A stretch of DNA of 64,000 bases, taken from the NCBI RefSeq assembly GCF_000011365.1, contig NC_004463.1, forward strand, positions 124,001 through 188,000, read 5' to 3'. This document shows positions 8,485 through 17,320 of the stretch, in pieces; position 1 is the stretch's first letter; every line of letters begins with the position of its first letter. The notes under the pieces were generated by a model. It worked only from the letters and a program-made list of their open reading frames with translations. It made no database searches and was not told the origin of the DNA. Source of the DNA: Bradyrhizobium diazoefficiens USDA 110 (lineage in GTDB: Bacteria > Pseudomonadota > Alphaproteobacteria > Rhizobiales > Xanthobacteraceae). A program made the position numbers and the translations under genes.

Positions 8485-9549
8485 GTGGCGGAGAGTGACA
8501 ATATCGTCGTCGAGACCGCGGAGAAGATCTTCGCCGATCTCGCCGACCCGCAGACCATCAACAACGACAAGAAGGATTCCTGGCAGGCGCCGCTATGGCA
8601 GGCGCTGAGCGAGGCCGGACTGCCGCTGTCCTGGGTGCCGGACGATCTCGGCGGCTCCGGCGCAAGCCTTGCCGACGGCTTTGCGCTGCTCAACGCCGCC
8701 GGCCGCTTCGCGGTCGCGGTGCCCCTCGCCGAGACCATGCTGGCGGGCTGGCTGCTCGCGCAGGCCAGGATCGCCTCGCCCGAAGGCGAGATGACGGTCG
8801 CCCCGGCGTCGCCGAAGGATCGCATCACGCTCGATGCCGACGGCGCGCTCTCCGGCCGCGCCCGCGGCGTGCCCTTTGCCAAGGCCGCGAAACATTTTGC
8901 CGTGCTGGCGCATGGCAAGGACGGCGTCTCGATCGCGCTGGTCGATGCCAGCAAGGGCCGGATCGAATCCGGCCTCAATGTCGGCTATGACCACAGCGAC
9001 ACCGTCACGCTCGACAAGGCCCAGCCAATCACGATCAAGCCGGCGCCGAAGGGCTTTGACCAGACCGCCCTGATGCTGATGGGCGGCGTCGCGCGCAGCC
9101 TTCAGATCGCGGGCGCGCTGGAAGCGATGCTCGACATCTCCGTGCGCTACTCCAACGAGCGCGTCGCCTTCGAGAAGAAGATCTCGAAATTCCAGGCCGT
9201 GCAGCACAATCTCGCGCGGCTTGCCGGCGAATCCGCCGCAGCGCTCGCGGCCGCAACGTCCGCGGCCGATGCCATTGCAAACGCAACGTCGTTCAACGAC
9301 GAGGTCTACCTGGAGGCCGCCTCGGCAAAGATCCGTTGCGCGGAAGCCGCCGAAAAAGGCGGCGCCATCGCGCACCAGGTCCATGGCGCGATCGGCTTCA
9401 CCATGGAGCACATCCTGCACCGCTATTCGCTGCGGGCGCTGGCCTGGCGCGACGATTTCGGTTCGGAAAGCCACTGGGCCGTCGAGCTCGGCAAGCTGGT
9501 CGCAAGGCGCGGCGCCGACGAACTGTGGCCGCTCGTAGCTTCGCGTTGA
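8485..9549 (+). CDS. Acyl-CoA dehydrogenase family protein (short subunit)
   Basis: A 354-residue acyl-CoA dehydrogenase homologue starting with GTG at 8485 after GGGGAA. The C-terminal domain is clear: ISVRYSNERVAFEKKISKFQ, then IRCAEAAEKGGAIAHQVHGAIGFTMEHILHRYSLRA, the usual FAD/dimer segment. The middle beta domain is less conserved. It is followed 16 bases later by a second, full-length acyl-CoA dehydrogenase and an enoyl-CoA hydratase; paired genes of this kind often form heteromeric dehydrogenases for unusual acyl-CoAs such as steroid or branched substrates. That heteromer is an inference here. Confidence 0.88.
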   Translation: MAESDNIVVETAEKIFADLADPQTINNDKKDSWQAPLWQALSEAGLPLSWVPDDLGGSGASLADGFALLNAAGRFAVAVPLAETMLAGWLLAQARIASPEGEMTVAPASPKDRITLDADGALSGRARGVPFAKAAKHFAVLAHGKDGVSIALVDASKGRIESGLNVGYDHSDTVTLDKAQPITIKPAPKGFDQTALMLMGGVARSLQIAGALEAMLDISVRYSNERVAFEKKISKFQAVQHNLARLAGESAAALAAATSAADAIANATSFNDEVYLEAASAKIRCAEAAEKGGAIAHQVHGAIGFTMEHILHRYSLRALAWRDDFGSESHWAVELGKLVARRGADELWPLVASR

Positions 9550-9565
9550 TCGGGAGACGAAACAC

Positions 9566-10726
9566 ATGACCGCTGCCCTCCGTTTCGATCCGATCCGCCT
9601 GCCCGAGAAGTGCGAGCAATTGCGCAAGGAAGTGCGCGCGTTCCTCGCCGAGGAGATCGCCGCCGGCACTTTCGATCCGCACAAGCCCAACCGCGAAGAC
9701 ACCGACGCGCCGGAATTTTCCCGCCGGGTCGGCGCCAAGGGCTGGCTGGGCATGACCTGGCCGAAGAAATATGGCGGCCAGGAGCGCTCGTTCCTCGAAC
9801 GCTACGTGGTGACCGAGGAGATGCGCGTGGCGAATGCGCCGACGCGACGCTTCTTCGTCGCCGACCGCCAGAGCGGGCCGGTGCTGCTGAAATACGCCCC
9901 TGAACACATCAAGATGGAGATCCTGCCACGCATCTGCCGCGGCGAGATCTGCTTTGCGATCGGCATGAGCGAGCCGAATTCCGGCTCGGACCTGTTCGCG
10001 GCGAAGACCCGCGCGACCAAGACCGACGGCGGCTATCTCATCAACGGCACCAAGATCTGGACCTCGTCGGCGCATATCGCCGACTACATGATCGCGATCT
10101 TCCGGACGTCGCCGCCGACCAAGGAGAACCGCCGTCACGGCCTGACGCAGTTTTTGGTCAAGATGAAGCAGCCGGGCATCGAGGTGAACCCGATCGGCCA
10201 GATCACCGGCCAGTACGAGTTCAACGAGGTCGTCTTCACCGACTTCTTCGTCCCTGACGATCACGTGCTCGGCGAGGTCGACGGCGCCTGGAAGCAGGCG
10301 ACGAGCGAGCTTGCCTACGAACGTTCGGGCCCCGAGCGCTTCCTCGAGACCTATTACGTGCTGACCGAGCTGGTCCGCGCGGTCGGTCCCAATCCGGACA
10401 CGCGCAGCGCCGAAGGCATCGGCCGGCTGGTGGCACAGCTTCACACCATGCGGCGCATGTCGGTCTCCGTCGCCGGCATGCTGCAAGCCGGCAAGGAGCC
10501 GGTGGTGGAAGCCTCCATCGTCAAGGACATCGGCACGGTCTGGGAGCAGCAGCTTCCGCATCGCGTGCGCGATCTCGCCGCTTTCGTCGAGGAGACCGCG
10601 ACCAACCGCGAGACGCTGGAGCGGCAGCTCGACTTCGCCATCAAGACCGCACCGAAACTCACCATCCAGGGCGGCACCACCGAGGTGCTCCGCGGCATCA
10701 TCGCGCGCGGACTTGGCTTGCGCTAA
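9566..10726 (+). CDS. Acyl-CoA dehydrogenase family protein (long subunit)
   Basis: A 386-residue acyl-CoA dehydrogenase. Seen motifs: GAKGWLGMTWPKKYGGQERS (N-terminal helical domain), CFAIGMSEPNSGSDLFAAKTRATK (FAD and substrate-binding signature), GYLINGTKIWTSSAHIADYM, and the C-terminal IQGGTTEVLRGIIARGLGL. The enzyme would introduce the alpha-beta double bond in an acyl-CoA using FAD, passing electrons to ETF. It is the second gene of a three-gene rightward operon and precedes an enoyl-CoA hydratase by 17 bases, matching the next reaction in beta-oxidation. Confidence 0.92.
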   Translation: MTAALRFDPIRLPEKCEQLRKEVRAFLAEEIAAGTFDPHKPNREDTDAPEFSRRVGAKGWLGMTWPKKYGGQERSFLERYVVTEEMRVANAPTRRFFVADRQSGPVLLKYAPEHIKMEILPRICRGEICFAIGMSEPNSGSDLFAAKTRATKTDGGYLINGTKIWTSSAHIADYMIAIFRTSPPTKENRRHGLTQFLVKMKQPGIEVNPIGQITGQYEFNEVVFTDFFVPDDHVLGEVDGAWKQATSELAYERSGPERFLETYYVLTELVRAVGPNPDTRSAEGIGRLVAQLHTMRRMSVSVAGMLQAGKEPVVEASIVKDIGTVWEQQLPHRVRDLAAFVEETATNRETLERQLDFAIKTAPKLTIQGGTTEVLRGIIARGLGLR

Positions 10727-10743
10727 TTCAATCGAGGACCATC

Positions 10744-11556
10744 ATGAGCACCTATACAGATATCGGCGTCGAGAAGGTCGGGCACGTCGGCACCATCGAG
10801 ATCCGCCGTCCGCCGCTGAACTTCTTCGACATCTCGCTGATCAACCAGATCGCGGACGCGCTCGACGAGTTCGACCGCGACATCGAGATCCGCGCCTCGG
10901 TGCTCTCGGCCCAGGGCAAGGCGTTCTGCGCCGGCGCCAATTTCGGCGACCCCGCGCGACAAGCCCAGGAAGCGCGCGCGGCCGAGAAGAAGGGCGACCC
11001 GGCCGACAACCTCGGCCCGATCAGCCATCTCTACATCCAGGCCGTGCGCATCTTCCGCGCTAAGAAGCCGATCGTCGCCGCCGTGCAGGGCGCGGCGATC
11101 GGCGGCGGCCTGGGCCTCGCGGTGTCCGCGGACTTCCGCGTCACCTGCCCCGAAGCACGCTTCTCCGCGAACTTTACAAAACTCGGCTTCCACCCCGGCT
11201 TCGGCCTGACCGTGACGCTGCCGGAGCTGATCGGCAAGAACAACGCCGAGCTGATGTTCTACACCAGCCGCCGCGTCACCGGCGAAGAAGCGGTCAAATG
11301 GGGCCTCGCCAACGAGCTGGTGCCGCAGGACCAGGTGAAGTCGGCCGCGATGAAGCTCGCCGGCGAGATCGCCGAGTGCTCACCGCTCGGCCTGCTCTCG
11401 ACGCGCGCGACGATGCGCGCCAGCCTCGCCGACCGCGTCATGGCCGCCACCAACCACGAGCTCGCCGAGCAGACCCGCCTGCGCGCGACGGAAGATTTCA
11501 AGGAGGGTGTGAAGGCGACGGAAGAACGGCGCGCGGCGAATTTCAGGGGGCGGTGA
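10744..11556 (+). CDS. Enoyl-CoA hydratase/isomerase family protein
   Basis: A 270-residue crotonase-fold protein. KAFCAGANFGDPA supplies the first oxyanion-hole region and AAVQGAAIGGGLGLAVSADFRV the second, with SANFTKLGFHPGFGLTVTLP following. The usual position of catalytic acidic residues is not fully conserved, so it could be an isomerase or hydratase variant. It is third in the operon with the two acyl-CoA dehydrogenases and presumably hydrates their product. A palindromic repeat directly downstream may end the transcript. Confidence 0.9.
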   Translation: MSTYTDIGVEKVGHVGTIEIRRPPLNFFDISLINQIADALDEFDRDIEIRASVLSAQGKAFCAGANFGDPARQAQEARAAEKKGDPADNLGPISHLYIQAVRIFRAKKPIVAAVQGAAIGGGLGLAVSADFRVTCPEARFSANFTKLGFHPGFGLTVTLPELIGKNNAELMFYTSRRVTGEEAVKWGLANELVPQDQVKSAAMKLAGEIAECSPLGLLSTRATMRASLADRVMAATNHELAEQTRLRATEDFKEGVKATEERRAANFRGR

Positions 11557-11563
11557 CCTCTTC

Positions 11564-11718
11564 TTCCTTCTCCCCTTGTGGGAGAAGGTGGCGCGAAGCG
11601 CCGGATGAGGGGTATCTCTCCGCAAATGCCTCTCTCGCAGATGTGCGCGCGGAGAGAACCCCTCACCCGTCTCGCCGCTCCGCGGCGAGCCACCCTCTCC
11701 CACAAGGGGAGAGGGTTT
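11564..11718. repeat. Palindromic repeat, CTCCCC...GGGGAG type (copy 1)
   Basis: TTCTCCCCTTGTGGGAGAAGG at the left is mirrored by CCCTCTCCCACAAGGGGAGAG at the right, with the inner segment GGAGAGAACCCCTCACCC. It fills the gap between two convergent genes. Related copies are at 33860, 42628 and 52778. Confidence 0.8.
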
Positions 11719-13831
11719 AGCCGCGCCCCACCACCAGCGCGTCCACGATGGTCACGCCCTGCCCTTCGGCGTGCACCAGCACCGGGTTGAGCTCGATCTC
11801 CGCGATGTCCCTCGCATGCCGCGCGGCGAGCACGGAGACGTCCGCGATCAATTGCGATAGCGCCACGACATCCGCCTTCGCTGCTCCGCGAAAACCGTTC
11901 AGCAATGGCGCCGCCTTCAAACCCTTGAGCATCGCCCCCGCCTCCTCCGCACTCACAGGCGCCGGACGATAGGCGACGTCACGGAACAGCTCGGTGGTGA
12001 TCCCACCGAGACCCACCATCACCATCGGACCAAAGGTCTTGTCCGTCATCGTGCCGACGATGATCTCGACACCCTGCTTCGCCATCGGACCGACCAGCAC
12101 GCCCTGGATCACAGCCTCCGGCCGGTGCTTGCGCGCATTGCCCAGCAGCGCCTCGAACGCCAGAAACACCTCGCCCTTGGCGACGATGTTGACGCGCACG
12201 CCGCCGATCTCGCTCTTGTGCGCGATGTCGGGCGACTGGATCTTCATCACCAGCGGGAAGCCGATGCGGGCGACCGCTTCATCGAGCCCGGCCTTGTCCT
12301 TCACCAGCACTTCGTCCGGCAGCGCGATGCCGGCGGCGCGCAGCAACGCCTTGCTGTCGGCCTCTGACAGAACCGGCGAGGTCAGATGCGCGGAGAGATC
12401 GCGCGACGGCAACCGCGCCTCGTCCGCGGGCTTCGGTAGCTCGAAACGGGCGTAATCCACGAGTTGCCGCATCGCGACGCCGGCATGGGACAGGCCGGAG
12501 AGCACGACGACGCCGGATTTGGCAAGCTCGCGCCGTGCGAAGTCGGACGGCACCGTGTAGGAATAGAACAGCACCGGCTTGTGCTGCGCCGCCAGCACCG
12601 GCGTCAGCTCCTCCTCCCTGAAGGGCTTGCGCATCTCGCTCGACAGCGACAGCACGACCAGGATCGCGTCGACCTCGTCCGAGGCCGTGAGCAGATCGAC
12701 GCTCTTCTGAAGACCGCCCGACGTGACGCCCTGCGCGGTGACGTCGATCGGATTGCGCGCGGTGCCGTAGGACGGCATCAGCGTCTTGATCTCCGCCTGG
12801 ACCGGTTCGGACAATTCCGGCACCTGCAAACCCCGCAGCGCCACCGCATCCGCGCCCCAGATGCCGGCGCCGCCGGAGACGGTGACGACCGCAACGCGAT
12901 CGCCCTTCGGCAACGGGTTGCTCGCCAGCACGGCGGCAATCGTCAGCGCCTCGTCGAGATCGTTGGAGACGATGAAGCCGTATTTCGCGAACACCGCATC
13001 ATACGCTGCCGACCAGCCGGCCATGCTCGCGGTATGCGAGGCCGCGGCGCGCTGGCCTGCGCCGGAGCGGCCGACTTTCGTCACGATGACGGGCTTCTTC
13101 ACCTCCGCGGCGCGCCGCGCCGCCGCGAGAAACTTGCCAACGTCGCGGATGCCTTCGATGAACAGCAGGATCACGTCGGTCGAGGAATCCTGCACCAGGT
13201 AATCGAGGAATTCGCCGGCGCCGAGATCGGATTCGTTGCCGGCGCTGACGACGTAGCTCACGGCGACACCGAGCGCCCGGGCGCGGTGATAATAGGCAAA
13301 GCCGATGCCACCGCTCTGCGCGACGATGCCGATTCGTCTTTGCGTGGCGACGAGCGGCACCACACCCGGCTTGACGTCCACGGCCGGGCTGAACGTCGCC
13401 GCCACGCGCTGCATCTGGCTGAAAAAGCCCTCCGCGTTGGGGCCGGAGATCCGCATGCCCGTGCGCTTGGCCAGCGCCGCGATCGCATCCTGCATCGCCG
13501 CACTGTCGCCGCCCTCCTCCGCAAAGCCGGAGGAGATGATGACGGCGTTCCTGACGCCGGCGACGGCGCATTGCTCGAGCGCAGGCAGCACGGCACGGGC
13601 GGGAATGATGACGACGGCGAGATCGATCGGCGCACCGATCTCCGCGATCGACTTGTAGCAGGCGAGCCCGTCGATCTCGGCGTAGTTCGGGTTCACCGGA
13701 TAGATCTTTCCGGGATACTCGTTCTTGCGCAGCATCGCGAGCAGCCGCCCGGGAATCTTCTCATGATCGCGCGAGGCGCCGATCAGCGCGATGCTGGCGG
13801 GCGAAAAGAAGCTGTCGAGCGGATGCGGCAT
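11717..13831 (-). CDS. ADP-forming acyl-CoA (acetate-CoA ligase) synthetase family protein
   Basis: A 704-residue fused alpha/beta NDP-forming acyl-CoA synthetase. The N-terminal CoA-binding domain is visible as DSFFSPASIALIGASRDHEKIPG; the succinyl-CoA-ligase-like part has GIVAQSGGIGFAYYHRA and SAGNESDLGAGEFLDYL; the ATP-grasp domain begins near LPDEVLVKDKAGLDEAVARIGFPLVMKIQSPDIAHKSEIGGV. It would interconvert acyl-CoA and acid with ADP/ATP. The start at 13831 is preferred because MPHPLDSFFSP matches the family's N-terminus, though no strong ribosome site precedes it. Confidence 0.9.
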   Translation of the reverse strand: MPHPLDSFFSPASIALIGASRDHEKIPGRLLAMLRKNEYPGKIYPVNPNYAEIDGLACYKSIAEIGAPIDLAVVIIPARAVLPALEQCAVAGVRNAVIISSGFAEEGGDSAAMQDAIAALAKRTGMRISGPNAEGFFSQMQRVAATFSPAVDVKPGVVPLVATQRRIGIVAQSGGIGFAYYHRARALGVAVSYVVSAGNESDLGAGEFLDYLVQDSSTDVILLFIEGIRDVGKFLAAARRAAEVKKPVIVTKVGRSGAGQRAAASHTASMAGWSAAYDAVFAKYGFIVSNDLDEALTIAAVLASNPLPKGDRVAVVTVSGGAGIWGADAVALRGLQVPELSEPVQAEIKTLMPSYGTARNPIDVTAQGVTSGGLQKSVDLLTASDEVDAILVVLSLSSEMRKPFREEELTPVLAAQHKPVLFYSYTVPSDFARRELAKSGVVVLSGLSHAGVAMRQLVDYARFELPKPADEARLPSRDLSAHLTSPVLSEADSKALLRAAGIALPDEVLVKDKAGLDEAVARIGFPLVMKIQSPDIAHKSEIGGVRVNIVAKGEVFLAFEALLGNARKHRPEAVIQGVLVGPMAKQGVEIIVGTMTDKTFGPMVMVGLGGITTELFRDVAYRPAPVSAEEAGAMLKGLKAAPLLNGFRGAAKADVVALSQLIADVSVLAARHARDIAEIELNPVLVHAEGQGVTIVDALVVGRG

Positions 13832-13865
13832 TGGGAGGCGAGTCCTTTTTCGTGGAGCCGTGCAC

Positions 13866-14051
13866 TCTCTCAAACCGTCATCCCCGCGCAACGGCGAAGC
13901 CGATGTCGCTGGAGGCGCGAGATCAGCGGCGCAACTGCGCCGCTGGGCGAGCCTCGAAGGATGAGCGGCCCGGCCGGTGGCCGTTCATCCTTCGAGGCTC
14001 CCTGCACGGCGCTGCGCACCGTACAGCTCGCACCTCAGGATGACGGTTTGA
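13866..14051. repeat. Palindromic repeat with CTCAAACCGTCAT ends
   Basis: CTCTCAAACCGTCATCC at the left and GGATGACGGTTTGAGAG at the right are inverted copies. Inside, CCTCGAAGGATGA and TCATCCTTCGAGG form a second arm pair around GCGGCCCGGCCGGTGGCCG. It is the only copy of this type seen in the window. Confidence 0.8.
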
Positions 14052-14070
14052 GAGCTACGAAGGCGAGAGC

Positions 14071-14826
14071 TCACGCATTGAGCCGGAACGTCACTCCACC
14101 CAGCAGGAACTCGTTGCCAGCCACCGCGAGGCCTTTCGCCCTGGCCGCATGCAGCACGCCCGCGACATCAGCCACCCGGAACTCCAGCGCGCTCATGATC
14201 TCGCTAGGCCCCTTCACGAAACGAAAAGTTGCGTTGGGCAGCCTCAGCTCGGCATCGCTTGGCGCGACCCCGATGATCCCGCCCCAGTGCTCCGCCAGCC
14301 CCGCTGGATCCGGGCTCTGCATCTCCACCGCTGTCAGCGCCTGCGTCACATCCTTGCGGATGAATTTCTGCCAGTCCGGTCCCGCCGGCGGATACGGCCC
14401 CAGAATGTCGTCGCTGCCTTTGGTGTGGTTGAACTCGATGAAGGCCGCGCGGCAGTCGCGCGGATGGAGCTGCACGCCGTGATACGGCGCGTGGTCGATC
14501 ACGTTCGCCGTACGCACGCCGAGCGCGTTGGCGTTGCGGCCGCGCTCGTCCGGATCGTTGCAGCAGAAGATCGCCATGTAGCCGCCGCGGCCGCCGGTCT
14601 TCTCGATGAAGCGGCCGGCGGTGGTGCCGTCCTTGAAGGGTGCGACCACCTCCAGCAGGATCGTGTCGACCGGGAGCAACGCGTTCTCCAGGCCGTATTT
14701 TGCGACATTGCCGTCGCGGTAGCAGACGGCGAGGCCCATGATGTCCGCGATGTCGGAGATCACGGGCGCGAGCTGCGGCGCGACCAGGCAGATCTGTCGC
14801 AAGCGCACATAGGGCGCCATGATCAT
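14071..14826 (-). CDS. VOC/glyoxalase-like protein
   Basis: A 251-residue protein with two weakly similar halves of the vicinal-oxygen-chelate type. The first half starts YVRLRQICLVAPQLAPVISDIADIMGL, and the pattern of E/H residues (LLEVVAPF, AAFIEFNHT) is compatible with a metal site. The second half resumes at KFIRKDVTQALTAVEMQSPDPAGLAEHWG. Its ATG overlaps the stop of the upstream enoyl-CoA hydratase by four bases (ATGA), indicating translational coupling. Substrate unknown; a role in the same acyl-CoA pathway is an inference. Confidence 0.78.
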   Translation of the reverse strand: MIMAPYVRLRQICLVAPQLAPVISDIADIMGLAVCYRDGNVAKYGLENALLPVDTILLEVVAPFKDGTTAGRFIEKTGGRGGYMAIFCCNDPDERGRNANALGVRTANVIDHAPYHGVQLHPRDCRAAFIEFNHTKGSDDILGPYPPAGPDWQKFIRKDVTQALTAVEMQSPDPAGLAEHWGGIIGVAPSDAELRLPNATFRFVKGPSEIMSALEFRVADVAGVLHAARAKGLAVAGNEFLLGGVTFRLNA

Positions 14827-15614
14827 GCGCCCTTGAAGGTCGGCTTGCGCTTCTCGACGAAGGCCTTTGCGGCCTCCTTGTGGTCCTCGGTGTCGCCGCA
14901 GCGGGTGTGATGGATCGCCTCGCCGTCGAAGCAGTCTTCCAGCGCCAGATGCTCGGCATTGTTGATGTTGCGCTTGATGAAGCCGAGCGCGATCGAGGGG
15001 CCCTGCGCCAGCGACAGCGCGAGCTCGTGGGCGGCAGTGTCGATCTCGGCGTCGGGCACGACCTTCGTCACCATGCCGATGGCCTGCGCCTCCTTCGCGG
15101 TGAGCACCGGCGACATCAGATAGAGCTCGCGCGCCCGCGCGCTGCCGAGCAGCTGGGTCAGGAAATAGGTGCCGCCGTAATCGCCGGAGAAGCCGACCTT
15201 GGCGAAGGCGGTGGTGATCTTACAGGATTCAGAGGCGATGCGCAGATCGCAGGACAGCGCCATCGAGAGGCCGGCACCGGCCGCGGCGCCGTCGAGCTGC
15301 GCCACCACGGGTTTCGGCATCTGGTGCAGGATGCGCGAGACCTCCATGCCGCGGCGCAGATTCGCAAGCTTCTGCTCGAACGGCAGCGGCGCGCGGCCCT
15401 CCGCCATCGACTTGACGTCACCGCCGACACAGAACGAGCCGCCGGCGCCCTTGAACAGCACCGCGCGCACCTCCGGATCGTCAGCCGCGCGCCGCGCCGC
15501 CTCGACCAGCCCGCGCACCATGTCCGGGTTGAGCGCGTTCTTCCGTTCGGGGCGATTCATCGTGATGGTGAGCAGCCCGCCTTCGAGCTTTTGCAGGACC
15601 ATGTCGTTGCTCAT
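14823..15614 (-). CDS. Enoyl-CoA hydratase/isomerase family protein
   Basis: A 263-residue crotonase. LLTITMNRPERKNALNPDMV is the classic N-terminal segment, GAGGSFCVGGDVKSMAEGR the first oxyanion loop, QLDGAAAGAGLSMALSCDLRIA the second, and HHTRCGDTEDHKEAAKAFVEKRKPTFKG the C-terminal signature. The ATG at 15614 follows GGGAG. It is co-transcribed with the VOC gene through a four-base overlap. The exact acyl-CoA substrate is not apparent. Confidence 0.9.
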   Translation of the reverse strand: MSNDMVLQKLEGGLLTITMNRPERKNALNPDMVRGLVEAARRAADDPEVRAVLFKGAGGSFCVGGDVKSMAEGRAPLPFEQKLANLRRGMEVSRILHQMPKPVVAQLDGAAAGAGLSMALSCDLRIASESCKITTAFAKVGFSGDYGGTYFLTQLLGSARARELYLMSPVLTAKEAQAIGMVTKVVPDAEIDTAAHELALSLAQGPSIALGFIKRNINNAEHLALEDCFDGEAIHHTRCGDTEDHKEAAKAFVEKRKPTFKGA

Positions 15615-15646
15615 GGGACGTCTCCCTCTTGTTGTTTGTTGTTTCG

Positions 15647-15747
15647 TCATTCCGGGGCGCGCCGACCGTTAGATTGTCGTTCCGGGGCTCGCGAAGCGAG
15701 AACCCGGAACCTCGAGATCCCGGGTTCGCTTCGCGCCCCGGGATGAC
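15647..15747. repeat. Palindromic repeat, CATTCCGGGG type, with extra arm
   Basis: GTCATTCCGGGGCGCG begins the element; the inner palindrome is GGAACCTCGAGATCCC and the end GCGCCCCGGGATGACG. A second GTCGTTCCGGGGC left-arm lies inside, so this looks like a copy with a duplicated left arm. Confidence 0.78.
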
Positions 15748-15768
15748 GTCATGACTTACGTCACGCCG

Positions 15769-16974
15769 TCACTTCTTCACCAGCGGGCAGCGCGACTGCT
15801 CCAGCGACTGGAACGCTTCGCTGCCGGGCACGGTGGCGAGCAGCTTGTAGTCGTCCCAGCGGCCCTTGGATTCCGACGGCTTCTTCACCTCGAACAGGTA
15901 CATGTCGTGGATCATGCGGCCGTCCTCGCGGATCTTGCCACCCTTGGCGAAGAAATCGTTGATCGGCGTCTCCTTCATCACCTTGATCACCGCAGCCGCA
16001 TCCGTCGTGCCCGCCGCCTTCACGGCTTTCAGGTAATGCGTCACGGAGGAGTAGACGCCGGCCTGCGCCGAGGTCGGCGGCCGCTTCATGCGCTCGGTGA
16101 AGCGCTTCGAGAATGCGCGCGTGTCGTCGTTGAGGTCCCAGTAGAAGGCTTCCGCCAGCAGCAGGCCTTGCGCGGTCTCCAGTCCGATCGAATCGATATC
16201 GGTCACGAAGGCCAATAGCGGCGAGACCTTCTGGCCGCCCTTGGTGATGCCGAACTCGGCCGCCTGCTTGATGGCATTGACGGTGTCGCCGCCGGCATTG
16301 GCAAGGCCGATCACCTTGGCCTTGGAAGCCTGCGCCTGGAGCAGGAAGGATGAGAAGTCCGACGTGTTGAGCGGATGGCGCACGCCGCCGAGCACCTTGC
16401 CGCCGGTCTTGGTGACGACGGCGCTGGTGTCCTTCTCCAGATCCTGGCCGAAGGCGTAGTCGGCGGTGAGGAAGAACCAGGTGTCGAGGCCCGACTTCAC
16501 GGCCGCAAGCCCGGTCACGTTGGCCTGGCCGTAGGTGTCGAACACGTAGTGCACGGTGTAGGGACCGCAGGCCTCGTTGGTGAGACGGATCGAGCCCGGG
16601 CCGTTGAACATGATGATCTTGTTGCGCGCCTTCGCGATCTCGCCCGCCGCAAGCGCGGTCGCGGAGGCCGCGACGTCGTAGATCATCTCGACGCCCTGGT
16701 TGTCGAGCATGTCGCGGGCGATGTTGGCGGAGAGATCCGCCTTGTTGAGATGGTCGGCCGCCAACACCTGGATCTTGCGCCCCAGCACCTCGCCGCCAAA
16801 ATCCTCAGCGGCCATCTTGGCCGCGGTCTCGCTGCCGGGACCGGTGATGTCGGCATAGAGGCTCGACATATCGAGGATGCCGCCGATCTTCAGGGGCGGC
16901 TTGTCCTCGGCCTGCACGGCACTCGCACTCAGGGCCAACGCGGCGGCAAAAATGCCCGGCAAAATTCTCGTCAT
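15769..16974 (-). CDS. ABC transporter substrate-binding protein (branched-chain amino acid type)
   Basis: A 401-residue periplasmic binding protein. A signal peptide (MTRILPGIFAAALALSASA, VQA end) is followed by LKIGGILDMSSLYADITGPG, the start typical of LivJ-like type I binding folds, with later DYAFGQDLEKDTSAVV and SVTHYLKAVKAAGTTDAAAV. GGGAGG sits seven bases before the ATG. No permease or ATPase genes are adjacent, so it works with components encoded elsewhere. In Bradyrhizobium such orphans often serve aromatic or fatty acid uptake; the acyl-CoA genes nearby fit this, but the ligand is inferred only. Confidence 0.9.
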   Translation of the reverse strand: MTRILPGIFAAALALSASAVQAEDKPPLKIGGILDMSSLYADITGPGSETAAKMAAEDFGGEVLGRKIQVLAADHLNKADLSANIARDMLDNQGVEMIYDVAASATALAAGEIAKARNKIIMFNGPGSIRLTNEACGPYTVHYVFDTYGQANVTGLAAVKSGLDTWFFLTADYAFGQDLEKDTSAVVTKTGGKVLGGVRHPLNTSDFSSFLLQAQASKAKVIGLANAGGDTVNAIKQAAEFGITKGGQKVSPLLAFVTDIDSIGLETAQGLLLAEAFYWDLNDDTRAFSKRFTERMKRPPTSAQAGVYSSVTHYLKAVKAAGTTDAAAVIKVMKETPINDFFAKGGKIREDGRMIHDMYLFEVKKPSESKGRWDDYKLLATVPGSEAFQSLEQSRCPLVKK

Positions 16975-17320
16975 CGAAAAAGACCTCCCTTATCGCGCCG
17001 TACTCTGATGGCGGCTTGGTTATTGCTCTTGGTTATCGCTATTGCCGCAATCATGCCGCATGCGCGAGAGGGCAGCAAGCGCGAGGGGCGTGCAGCTCGC
17101 GCGATCGTCACGCGTTTTCCGCAAAGCGGAATGGTGGAATGACGCAAGACGTTTCCGCACCGTCATTGCGAGCGCAGCGAAGCAATCAGACCGTCACCGC
17201 GGGGATAGTCCTGGATTGCTTCGCTGCGCTCGCAATGACGCATGTGAGGCAATGGCTGAGCGTCACACGGCCACTGGATCGGATCGAAGCACTTCGTCGT
17301 TGGCCTCGTTTGAGTTAAGA
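16975..17320. other. Intergenic region with one palindromic repeat
   Basis: A 346-base stretch between divergent genes. It holds the CATTGCGAGC repeat at 17161-17241 and presumably both promoters. I see no convincing -35/-10 pair and no small gene with a ribosome site. Confidence 0.5.
17161..17241. repeat. Palindromic repeat, CATTGCGAGCGCAGCGAAGC type
   Basis: CGTCATTGCGAGCGCAGCGA and TCGCTGCGCTCGCAATGACG are inverted ends, each followed inward by AGCAATC / GATTGCT. One copy is seen in the window. Confidence 0.88.

Noticed and set aside
17042..17320. Upstream part of the nuclease-like open frame as coding
   Set aside because: It translates the CATTGCGAGC repeat and lacks family residues; the signal peptide starts at 17321 or later.
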